This document shows, piece by piece, positions 1-5,610 of a stretch of DNA of 7,380 nt. The notes beneath the pieces were generated by a model. That model did no database searches. It saw nothing but the letters and a program-made list of their open reading frames with translations, and had not been told where the DNA came from. Position 1 is the stretch's first letter. Every line of letters starts with the position of its first letter. Both the position numbers and the translations under genes were made by a program. This DNA is from Dehalococcoidia bacterium (lineage in GTDB: Bacteria > Chloroflexota > Dehalococcoidia > GIF9 > AB-539-J10), in the NCBI GenBank assembly GCA_030606765.1, contig JAUWFX010000096.1:1-7380 (forward strand), in the 5' to 3' direction.

Positions 1-437
1 ACATTCCAACCTAGTTCAGGATAAATAACTTCGCGTCCTCTAAACCTTAGCAATAACCGTACTTTATTGCCCTCCTCCAATAATTTCTTCGTGGTCTTAA
101 TTTTTGCCTGTAAATCATGCTCTTCTATCTTGGGTCTTAAACGGACCTCCCTGAGTAAGCCAACTCTTTGGCCCCTCTTTGCCTTGCGTTCCTTTTTAGT
201 TTGCTCATACTTATATTTACCATAATCAAGAAGTCGGCATACTGGCGGAGTCATCGTTGATGCTACCTGCACCAAATCGAGGCCGCGCTCATAAGCAAGT
301 TGCAATGCTTTCTGTAGAGGCACCACGCCCAGCTGTTCCCCATCTTCCCCTATGAGACGAACTTCTCTGGCTCTGATTCTCCTATTGGTTAATAATTCTT
401 TAACTATGCTCTTTCTACCCCCTGGAACAGTATTCAA
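1..437 (-). CDS. infC: Translation initiation factor IF-3, C-terminus cut by the window edge
   Basis: IF-3 binds the 30S subunit, keeps it apart from 50S and checks the start codon and initiator tRNA. The visible reading frame contains the family hallmarks: RIRAREVRLI followed by GEDGEQLG, then PPVCRLLDYGKYKYEQ at the end of the N-domain, a Lys/Arg-rich linker, and the start of the C-domain with VRLRPKIEEHD and LRFRGREV. About 145 codons are visible and the last 30-40 residues lie outside the window. The upstream-most start is TTG at 437, overlapping the thrS stop (TTGA) and preceded by GAGG with a 7-nt gap. A second candidate is ATA at 407 behind AGGGGGT. There is no ATG near the N-terminus. 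It follows thrS directly and is probably cotranscribed with it. The family assignment is very secure; the start is not. Confidence 0.95.
   Translation of the reverse strand, partial: MNTVPGGRKSIVKELLTNRRIRAREVRLIGEDGEQLGVVPLQKALQLAYERGLDLVQVASTMTPPVCRLLDYGKYKYEQTKKERKAKRGQRVGLLREVRLRPKIEEHDLQAKIKTTKKLLEEGNKVRLLLRFRGREVIYPELGWN
405..423 (-). promoter_or_regulatory. Possible infC ribosome site with non-canonical ATA start
   Basis: On the minus strand AGGGGGT (423-417) can pair with the anti-Shine-Dalgarno over seven bases with one G-U pair. It stands 9 nt before the in-frame codon ATA at 407-405, and the protein then reads VKELLTNRRIRAR. E. coli infC starts at AUU, and IF-3 represses its own translation by rejecting that codon; an AUA start could serve the same purpose. 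The competing start is TTG at 437 with a weaker GAGG. Choosing between them is inference. Confidence 0.45.
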
Positions 438-2164
438 GACTTGGCCTCTATAGCTGACCTCATTCTACTCTTAACTTGTACCAGAGTTTCCAAGCCCGGA
501 TTCTCGCCACTCCTTAAGCGAAGTGACACACTGGATGAAGCCATTTCTTTATCACCAACTATAAGCATATATGGGACTTTCTCCAGTTGGGCTTCTCTTA
601 TTTTCAAATTCATCCTCTCAGAGCGGTCGTCAACCTGAACTCGGATACTCTCATTTTTAAAATCGCTCCCTATCTTATGTGCATAGCCAACATGGCGATC
701 TGCTATGGGAATTATTATGGTTTGAACCGGCGATAACCATACCGGGAAGACACCACCATAATGCTCTGTGAGGCAAGCTAAAAAACGCTCCATGCTACCT
801 AAAACTGTGCGATGTATCATCACTACATTATGCTCCAAGCCATCTTCACCAATATAACAGACATTAAAGCGTTGTGGCAAATTGAAATCGACCTGGATGG
901 TAGGACCTTGCCAAACATGCCCTAAAGCGTCCCTAAGCTTAATATCGATTTTAGGCCCGTAGAAAACCCCCTCGCCAGGATCCACCTCATAATGCAACTC
1001 AAGTTTCTCCAGAACGTGTTTCAATGCTCCTGTGGCCTCTTCCCACATTGAGACTGTGCCAGCATATTTCTCAGGACGCGTTGATAATAACAATTCATAC
1101 TCATCAAAGCCAAAGCTAGACATCATGAATTGTGCCAAGTTCAGAACTTCTAGTACCTCCTCTTCAACCTGATCAGGTCGGCAAAAAATGTGGGCATCGT
1201 CTTGAGTAAACCCCCTGACCCTGGCAAGACCATACAATACACCGGTTCGCTCATACCTATATACTGTACCCAATTCGGCATATCTCAAAGGCAAATTGCG
1301 ATAACTGCGCAATTGGCTTTTATAAATCAAAATATGGCCCAAGCAATTCATGGGCTTGAGCATATATTGCTGTCCCTCAATTTCCATTGGTGGGAACAAA
1401 TAATCCCTATAGAAGTCCCAATGGCCACTAGCTTTCCACAAATCTAGCTTGGCAATGTGGGGAGTGTAAACGATGTCATAGCCTCGCTTGATGTGCTCTG
1501 CTCTCCAGAAGTCCTCGATGATTTGCCGAATCAAAGCACCTTTGGGATGCCAGCAAACTAAGCCAGGACCAATCTCCTCGTGAATACTGAAGAGGTCGAG
1601 TTCCTTGCCCAGCTTTCTATGGTCGCGTTTAGCAGCTTCAGCCTGCAATGATAAATAATTGTCAAGCTCTTCTTGGCTCTCAAAAGCCACACCATAAATT
1701 CTCTGTAGCATAGGTCGCTTTTCATCTCCACGCCAGTATGCTCCAGCTAGGTGAGTAAGTTTAAATGCTTTTACCTCACCCGTAGAGGCTAGATGGGGAC
1801 CACGACATAAATCGGTGAAAGAACCCTGTTTATAGATAGTTACAGTAGTGTCGGGGATCTCGTCGATAAGCTCCAATTTATAAGGCTGGGTGGCAAAGAG
1901 CTTACACGCTTCATCCTTACTCGTTTCCTCCATAACAAACGGTACATTCTGACTAATAATCTCCTCCATCTTATTCTCAATTACAGGCAGGTCCTCCGGT
2001 GTTAACGGGCGTGGCAGTTCAAAGTCATAATAAAAGCCATTCTCAATGGTCGGGCCAATGCCAAATTTAGCCCCGGGGAAAAGATATTGTACTGCCTCAG
2101 CCATGACATGAGATGCGGAGTGGCGCATCCGTCCCAGTTGCTCATCCTTGTTTTTCGATTTCAT
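434..2164 (-). CDS. thrS: Threonine-tRNA ligase without TGS domain
   Basis: Class II aminoacyl-tRNA synthetase that activates threonine with ATP and charges tRNA-Thr in the cytoplasm. It has 576 residues, against about 640 for the long E. coli form. The editing domain starts almost at once, with HSASH (H15, H19) and CRGPH (C120, H124), the HxxxH/CxxxH set used to clear Ser-tRNA-Thr. In the catalytic core the zinc ligands are C274 (KPMNCLGH), H325 (QDDAHIFC) and H451 (MIHRTVLGSMERF); motif 2 lies around residues 299-320 (YRYERTG, R303) and motif 3 ends at R460. Residues from about 478 form the anticodon-binding domain. The N-terminal TGS domain is absent: an in-frame TAG sits eight codons before this ATG, so it was not missed by a wrong start. 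The ribosome site is weak (GGGAAG, 6-nt gap). infC overlaps its stop codon. Its 5' leader is unusual (2216-2286). Confidence 0.97.
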   Translation of the reverse strand: MKSKNKDEQLGRMRHSASHVMAEAVQYLFPGAKFGIGPTIENGFYYDFELPRPLTPEDLPVIENKMEEIISQNVPFVMEETSKDEACKLFATQPYKLELIDEIPDTTVTIYKQGSFTDLCRGPHLASTGEVKAFKLTHLAGAYWRGDEKRPMLQRIYGVAFESQEELDNYLSLQAEAAKRDHRKLGKELDLFSIHEEIGPGLVCWHPKGALIRQIIEDFWRAEHIKRGYDIVYTPHIAKLDLWKASGHWDFYRDYLFPPMEIEGQQYMLKPMNCLGHILIYKSQLRSYRNLPLRYAELGTVYRYERTGVLYGLARVRGFTQDDAHIFCRPDQVEEEVLEVLNLAQFMMSSFGFDEYELLLSTRPEKYAGTVSMWEEATGALKHVLEKLELHYEVDPGEGVFYGPKIDIKLRDALGHVWQGPTIQVDFNLPQRFNVCYIGEDGLEHNVVMIHRTVLGSMERFLACLTEHYGGVFPVWLSPVQTIIIPIADRHVGYAHKIGSDFKNESIRVQVDDRSERMNLKIREAQLEKVPYMLIVGDKEMASSSVSLRLRSGENPGLETLVQVKSRMRSAIEAKS

Positions 2165-2207
2165 CTCGAACTTCCCATTATAGATCTAGGAATCAAATAC
2201 AATTTCA

Positions 2208-2273
2208 TCAAAAAATGGGCGGTACTGGGCTTGAACCAGTGACTTCTGCGATGATATGACATCGCTTTTCCAT
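2208..2273 (-). CDS. Possible 21-codon upstream ORF in the thrS leader
   Basis: A short frame starts at ATG 2273 with the best Shine-Dalgarno in the window (AGGAGGT at 2286-2280, six A residues, then ATG) and stops at TGA 2210-2208, 43 nt before thrS. The peptide begins MEKRCHII and ends GSSPVPPIF. That ending is what a tRNA 3' end gives when translated in this frame, so the peptide may have no function. It has only one Thr codon (ACT), so a classical threonine attenuator is unlikely. Seen: strong ribosome site and short frame. Inferred: translation or ribosome stalling here affects thrS, whose own site is weak. It could equally be a chance frame across a tRNA relic. Confidence 0.4.
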   Translation of the reverse strand: MEKRCHIIAEVTGSSPVPPIF

Positions 2274-2286
2274 TTTTTTACCTCCT
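2216..2286 (-). other. tRNA-like segment in the thrS leader (tRNA mimic or tRNA relic)
   Basis: Read on the minus strand, the 71-nt segment ends like a tRNA: variable stretch AGAAGTC, T-arm ACTGG-TTCAAGC-CCAGT (2240-2224) with a normal 7-nt T-loop, acceptor 3' strand ACCGCCC (2223-2217) and A at the discriminator position. Before it stands a hairpin GCGATG-TCATAT-CATCGC (2265-2248) placed like an anticodon arm; its loop reads U-CAU-A. The 5' end AGGAGGT (2286-2280) can pair with the acceptor strand at 5 of 7 positions. A D-arm is missing, replaced by an A-rich run holding the ATG of the uORF. A run of six T follows (2215-2210), so the fold could also act as a terminator-like switch. A normal working tRNA is unlikely. 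E. coli thrS is repressed by ThrRS binding a tRNA-Thr-like operator; the parallel is inference. Confidence 0.5.
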
Positions 2287-2301
2287 GGCATTTTATTTTG
2301 A

Positions 2302-2311
2302 CGATGCATCG
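2302..2311. promoter_or_regulatory. 10-bp perfect palindrome at the thrS transcription start
   Basis: CGATGCATCG is its own reverse complement. It begins just after the -10 box at 2318-2313 and would cover the start of the transcript. It may be a protein site. In RNA it could pair with either arm of the downstream hairpin GCGATG/CATCGC (2265-2248), giving alternative folds. Function is inferred only. Confidence 0.35.
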
Positions 2312-2312
2312 G

Positions 2313-2341
2313 ATTATAACACAGGTAAATTACAAAATTAA
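2313..2341 (-). promoter_or_regulatory. Likely thrS-infC promoter
   Basis: Extended -10 TGTTATAAT (perfect TATAAT at 2318-2313, TGn just before). A weak -35 TTAATT (2341-2336) lies 17 bp upstream; an extended -10 tolerates this. The transcript would start near 2306, giving a leader of about 140 nt that holds the tRNA-like segment and uORF. Confidence 0.6.
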
Positions 2342-2380
2342 GATAGATTGATCTCATATACAATCCAATTCAACACTCCT

Positions 2381-2590
2381 TACTCTCCGCTCTCTGCGCT
2401 CTACTCCCTGTTCTCTGGGAAGCAGTGCACCGGAGAAATAATGGAGCGGTGGAGCAATAGAACGAAAGAGCGACAGCGCGACAGAGCGGTAGAGCAACAG
2501 AGCGAGAGAATGATGGAAAATGCAGGATGCAGGATGAGATCAATCTCTAGCGCCATATTTCGCAGGCAACAAAACGATGAATTGTGCAAT
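2381..2590 (-). repeat. Dispersed intergenic repeat element, copy A
   Basis: Read on the minus strand this stretch resembles 5611-5813 read on the plus strand. Shared blocks come in the same order: TGCAC, then an 18-mer CGTTTTGTTGCCTGCGAA (2576-2559) with one mismatch to copy B, then TTGCTCCACCGCTCC (2457-2443) identical over 15 bases, then a GGAGTAGAGCGCAGAGAGCGG-like arm. The element carries pyrimidine-rich and purine-rich arms that are imperfect inverted repeats of each other (CCGCTCTCTGCGCTCT against AGAGCGACAGCGCGAC) and contains an 8-bp tandem array. No transposase is present, so it is a non-autonomous or palindromic intergenic element. The exact ends are uncertain. Open frames across it are by-products of the repeats. 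Confidence 0.6.
2443..2514 (+). repeat. 8-bp tandem array, consensus RGAGCRRY
   Basis: Eight consecutive octamers can be laid out without gaps: GGAGCGGT, GGAGCAAT, AGAACGAA, AGAGCGAC, AGCGCGAC, AGAGCGGT, AGAGCAAC, AGAGCGAG, followed by a decayed ninth, AGAATGAT. The units differ at fixed positions, so the array is old or under loose constraint. It is not coding: 8 is not a multiple of 3 and no frame has a ribosome site. Confidence 0.8.
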
Positions 2591-2841
2591 CGCTTGTCTC
2601 AGTCGATGCAAAACATCGTGCATTTTAGTATACTTGAGTGCAAAGCTATTTGATCGAACCTACGACAAAATGGTGGTATGATCTAGATACCCGAGTCCCT
2701 CTTACATTATGGTGAAGTATTTTCCCAGCGTCAAGTCAGCGTCTGTGTATCTGGTCACCTATATAGACACCGGCCTGGGAGACTTAAGCTATCTTGGTAG
2801 CAACAGTCAGTGACAAAGTATATATAAGTAAGAAAAGCTGG
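2591..2841. other. Non-coding gap, little recognisable
   Basis: No convincing gene. A small hairpin CGATG-CAAAA-CATCG lies at 2604-2618. A 34-codon frame opening at ATG 2709 has no ribosome site and no recognisable sequence. The rest is AT-rich around 2817-2836 (tatatataag) and may hold 3' flanking sequence of the minus-strand ORF at 2842-3189. Confidence 0.5.
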
Positions 2842-3189
2842 CTATTGTCGGGGTTTACTACAATATCTGTGAGCGATTTCCTTTCCTTGATCCATATTAA
2901 TCCATACTGCGTCATCTGGTGTAACAGGGTAAGGACAAATCGCACATATACTGGATTTGTTTAAATGTCTTTCAAGTTCCTCCTCCTCTTTAAGCAAACC
3001 TGCGTTGTTAGTAACTGACGTCTGCAATACCTGAAGCCATGGTTCAAATCTGGCATTTACTGCCTCCGGTCGCGTCGTTCCTTGATTTATGCTATCGAGA
3101 AATCTGCCGGTCGTCATCACATCATAACTGATGACAAACAGTATATTAGCCGAATGTTTGCAGAGACAGAGGCTGGAATTGTTGGACAA
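2842..3189 (-). CDS. Doubtful small protein with CxxC...HxxC motif, possibly a gene remnant
   Basis: I do not recognise this frame. From TTG at 3189 it codes 115 residues; the first ATG is at residue 25 and would leave about 91. Neither start has a clear Shine-Dalgarno, and an in-frame stop lies only a few codons above the TTG, so the 5' end of a former gene may be missing. The composition is protein-like, with an acidic stretch KEEEELERH around residues 67-75, and the C-terminal part has C82-A-I-C85 and H107-R-Y-C110, spaced like a treble-clef or ribbon zinc site. A plus-strand frame (3082-3267) overlaps it and is about as plausible by eye. It lies inside the region framed by the two inverted repeat copies. 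Confidence 0.35.
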   Translation of the reverse strand: MSNNSSLCLCKHSANILFVISYDVMTTGRFLDSINQGTTRPEAVNARFEPWLQVLQTSVTNNAGLLKEEEELERHLNKSSICAICPYPVTPDDAVWINMDQGKEIAHRYCSKPRQ

Positions 3190-3272
3190 ACACTCATTTT
3201 GTATAACTCACTTAATTCGCCTGTTAGTGAAAATTTGTGGTGGCCTATAGCTCAGCAAATAGAATGACGGCC

Positions 3273-3299
3273 TTCAGAACCAAGTTTTGGTAGTCTGAA
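3273..3299 (-). terminator. Hairpin just after the ABC permease gene
   Basis: TTCAGA/TCTGAA (6 bp) continues into ACCAA/TTGGT (5 bp) with a 2-nt bulge and a 3-nt loop. It begins about 20 nt past the permease stop codon, where the operon transcript should end. No U-run follows on the minus strand, so it may be a weak or factor-aided terminator or a 3' stabilising hairpin. Confidence 0.4.
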
Positions 3300-3318
3300 T
3301 TGCTCCAGATACTCCGAC

Positions 3319-4101
3319 TCACTCCTGCTTGTTGAAAGCCCAGATAGCGGCAGTCAGGAATACTACCCCTGCCATCGACACCACAATAGCCGAATCCACG
3401 ATGCCCATGGTGTGGCCAAAGACGGTAACACCGGCCACCTCGGTGCCCAGAAAGACCTGGCGTATAGCATCTATTCCATAGGTCACTGGGTTCAATTTGG
3501 AGAGCACCTCCAGCCAGGTGGCTACGCCGGAGACAGGGAAGAAGATGCCAGAGAGAAACATCATGGGGAAAATCACCAACTGCATCACTATCTGAAATCC
3601 CTGCTGCGAGCGCATGCGGGCACCGATTAGCAGCCCCAACCCGGAAAGAGCGAGGGAGAGTATTAAGAGGAGCGGTAAAAGAGCCAGCACCGTGCCCAAG
3701 TTGATGGGAACATTAACAATGGGTGCCAGCACCAGCATTATGGCCCCCTGGATGATGGCGATGGTGGCAGCGCCGACGGCCTTGCCGACTAGCACTCCGC
3801 TACGGCTCAAGGGAGAAACCAGCACCTCTTTTAGGAAACCGAATTCTCTATCCCAGACGATGGAGATGCCGGACATGACAGAGGTCATCAATACTGTCAT
3901 GGCTATAATACCGGGATACATAAACTGTACATAGTCTACGCCGGGCATCATTTGGCCGATAAGCCTACCGAAGCCGGCACCAAAAATTATCAGGAATATG
4001 AGCGGCATAGAAAAGGAGGAGACCATCCGTGGCCTGTCCTGGACGAAACGCAGGAGTTCGCGGTAGGCTATCACCCAGATAGTACGAAAAACGATAGCCA
4101 T
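3319..4101 (-). CDS. ABC-2 type transporter permease (DrrB-like)
   Basis: Membrane half of an ABC exporter. Its 260 residues and about six hydrophobic segments (roughly 26-45, 60-82, 104-130, 137-160, 168-192 and 235-256) fit the ABC-2 permease fold. Family traits visible are the cytoplasmic turn WDREFGFLKEVLVSPLSR (83-100) after the second segment, the coupling-helix region, and LNPVTYGIDAIRQ (203-215) before the last segment. The start ATG lies 5 nt after the stop of the ATPase gene, with AGGAGG 11 nt upstream inside that gene, so translation is probably coupled. Relatives export drugs (DrrB), polyketides or lipid-linked substrates; the substrate here cannot be told. A hairpin follows at the operon end. 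Confidence 0.93.
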   Translation of the reverse strand: MAIVFRTIWVIAYRELLRFVQDRPRMVSSFSMPLIFLIIFGAGFGRLIGQMMPGVDYVQFMYPGIIAMTVLMTSVMSGISIVWDREFGFLKEVLVSPLSRSGVLVGKAVGAATIAIIQGAIMLVLAPIVNVPINLGTVLALLPLLLILSLALSGLGLLIGARMRSQQGFQIVMQLVIFPMMFLSGIFFPVSGVATWLEVLSKLNPVTYGIDAIRQVFLGTEVAGVTVFGHTMGIVDSAIVVSMAGVVFLTAAIWAFNKQE

Positions 4102-4106
4102 TGTCT

Positions 4107-5078
4107 TTAGTGCCTCCTCATTCTAGCCATATTTTTCATCTTCTGCATTGAGTCAACCTCTTGTTCCCTGATATTGCGCCCTGTGAGCTTTAAGAATACG
4201 TCTTCCAGCGTAGGACGCCTCAAGCCGATGGAGAGTAGTCGCAGCGGGAAGCCGGAGACAAACTTGGGCAAGAATTCCTCGCCGCGGGGCACGGTGAAAC
4301 TGATGATGCCGTTTTCGATGCCTGGCTTGAGCTTATACTGCCCCTCCAGCAGTCGCACCGCCTCCTCGTTGTTCTCCGTCTTAACAGAGATGACATCGCC
4401 ACCGACACCATCTTTCAGTTTTTCCAGCGTGTCCAGAGCCACAGTCCGGCCATAGTCTATAATGGCGATGCGGTCACAGTTCTCCGCTTCGTCCATGTAG
4501 TGGGTGGTCATAAATATGGCCAGATTCTCTCTTTTCCGTAAGTCATGTATATAGTCCCAGATGCGGCGGCGCGTCTGCGGGTCCAAGCCTAGAGTGGGTT
4601 CGTCCAGGAAAAGCACTCTTGGGTGATGCAAAAGGCCCCGGGCGATTTCCAGACGGCGCTTCATACCACCGGAGTAGGTGTTAATCTTGCCTTTGCGCCT
4701 ATCCCACAACTCCATCATCTCCAAAAGCTCTTTCAAGCGCGGCTCTAGAACATTTTTGGGGATGCCATAAGCATAGCCATGGAAACGGAGGTTCTGTTCT
4801 GCAGTTAGGTAATCATCCAAAGTCGGTTCCTGGAAGACCAGCCCGATTGACTGACGCACCTGGCTGCGCTCTTTAACGACATCATGACCGTTAACCTTCG
4901 CCTGCCCATCTGTAGGCTTTAAAAGGGTGCAGAGTATATTTATGGTGGTCGTCTTGCCGGCACCGTTAGGGCCCAGAAAACCGAATATCTCTCCTTCCTT
5001 GACACTGAAGGATACTCCCTTGACCGCTTCCAGTTCACCGAACCTCTTGACTAGATTACTGGCTTCAATTACATCCAT
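4107..5078 (-). CDS. ABC exporter ATP-binding protein (DrrA-like)
   Basis: Nucleotide-binding subunit of 323 residues that powers the adjoining permease at the inner face of the membrane. Motifs in order: Walker A GPNGAGKTT (36-44), Q-loop Q83 in VFQEPTLDDYLT, signature YSGGMKRRLEIARGL (135-149), Walker B VLFLDE (155-160) with PTLGLD after it, and H-loop H193 in TTHYMDEAE. The C-terminal RRPTLEDVFLKLTGR (about 288-301) is the tail element typical of DrrA/CcmA-type exporter ATPases. The start ATG lies inside the end of the MarR gene (14-bp overlap) with AGGAG 6 nt upstream, so the regulator and transporter are made from one message. All catalytic residues are present. The basic tail (MARMRRH) is unremarkable. 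Confidence 0.95.
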   Translation of the reverse strand: MDVIEASNLVKRFGELEAVKGVSFSVKEGEIFGFLGPNGAGKTTTINILCTLLKPTDGQAKVNGHDVVKERSQVRQSIGLVFQEPTLDDYLTAEQNLRFHGYAYGIPKNVLEPRLKELLEMMELWDRRKGKINTYSGGMKRRLEIARGLLHHPRVLFLDEPTLGLDPQTRRRIWDYIHDLRKRENLAIFMTTHYMDEAENCDRIAIIDYGRTVALDTLEKLKDGVGGDVISVKTENNEEAVRLLEGQYKLKPGIENGIISFTVPRGEEFLPKFVSGFPLRLLSIGLRRPTLEDVFLKLTGRNIREQEVDSMQKMKNMARMRRH

Positions 5079-5520
5079 TAACTTCTCCTTCTTCTTCGAG
5101 AGCCTTTATAAGTGCCTCTAGGCCCATCTGGAGAGAAACCAGGGCATTGTCCGGTATTCTTTCCAGCACTCCTTTGATCTTGGCGGCGCCTATCTCCCGT
5201 AGTCGCTCCACCTGGCTTTTACCTTCTTCAGTAAGAGAAAGGATGTAGCTACGGCGGTCATCTGGGTTCTCTTGGCGACTGATTAGCCCCTTTTCTACCA
5301 GCCGATCAATGATGCTGGTAACATTGGCCTTGGGTACGCCGAAAGATGCGGCCGCCTCACCAGGCGAGCTCTGGCCTTTGAAGGAGAGCAGAAACATAAC
5401 GCGCAACTGCTCCCTGGTCAGCTCAAGGTGCAACCAGGGATGAGGCTCATGGGCTTTAGCCGAAAGCATCAGGTTATTCATCAACCCGATTATGCTTTTA
5501 ATATTCTCCTTCTTGTCCAT
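5065..5520 (-). CDS. MarR-family winged-helix transcriptional regulator
   Basis: 151 residues, the usual MarR size. Dimerising helices lie at both ends. The winged helix-turn-helix spans about 36-100, with recognition helix VPKANVTSIIDRLVEKGL (62-79) and wing ENPDDRRSYILSLTEEG (84-100), where the D-R-R pattern is diagnostic. Family members mostly repress their own operon and release DNA when a small ligand, often a phenolic compound or drug, is bound. The start ATG is preceded by AGGGGG with a 7-nt gap. The gene is first in the operon, overlaps the ATPase by 14 bp, and has a perfect inverted repeat over its promoter (5544-5578). I infer self-repression and substrate-induced expression of the exporter; the ligand is unknown. 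Confidence 0.94.
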   Translation of the reverse strand: MDKKENIKSIIGLMNNLMLSAKAHEPHPWLHLELTREQLRVMFLLSFKGQSSPGEAAASFGVPKANVTSIIDRLVEKGLISRQENPDDRRSYILSLTEEGKSQVERLREIGAAKIKGVLERIPDNALVSLQMGLEALIKALEEEGEVNGCN

Positions 5521-5543
5521 CTCTGAGCCCCCTAAAATAACAT

Positions 5544-5578
5544 GTCAATATAAAATGTATAATATAACTTATATTGAC
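5544..5578. promoter_or_regulatory. Likely MarR operator: perfect 10-bp inverted repeat
   Basis: On the plus strand GTCAATATAA (5544-5553) and TTATATTGAC (5569-5578) are exact reverse complements separated by 15 bp, so the half-site centres are 25 bp apart. The site lies 24 bp above the MarR start codon and encloses the likely -10 box. MarR proteins commonly bind AT-rich inverted repeats here. The wide gap could mean two dimers, one per half, or one site with the true contact bases in the arms. Confidence 0.65.
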
Positions 5579-5590
5579 TAATGAAAGCAA
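5561..5590 (-). promoter_or_regulatory. Candidate promoter of the MarR-ABC operon
   Basis: On the minus strand TTGCTT (5590-5585), an 18-bp gap and TATATT (5566-5561) give a fair sigma-70-like promoter. The -10 lies between the two halves of the inverted repeat and the -35 is just outside it, so a bound regulator would block it. The AT-rich region allows other -10 choices. Confidence 0.45.
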
Positions 5591-5610
5591 ATTTTGACTT
5601 GCAGAATAGG

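Noticed and set aside
1190..1447. 85-codon plus-strand frame inside thrS
   Set aside because: It is antisense to the conserved catalytic core of ThrRS and has no independent evidence.
2177..2182. Perfect TATAAT on the minus strand just before thrS
   Set aside because: A transcript from it would start about five bases before the ATG and lose the ribosome site, and no -35 stands at 16-18 bp.
2216..2286. A complete functional tRNA gene
   Set aside because: There is no D-arm, the acceptor has two mismatches in seven, and the variable and anticodon regions do not have normal sizes.
2208..2306. T-box riboswitch before thrS
   Set aside because: The leader is only about 140 nt, and neither the conserved T-box bulge sequence nor a large specifier stem is present. 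The ACCGCCC stretch belongs to the tRNA-like acceptor.
2348..2653. 101-codon plus-strand frame and 62-codon minus-strand frame over the octamer array
   Set aside because: They follow the low-complexity repeat, lack ribosome sites and have no protein-like family features.
2709..2813. 34-codon plus-strand frame
   Set aside because: No Shine-Dalgarno, no recognisable motif, and its length is within chance for this gap.
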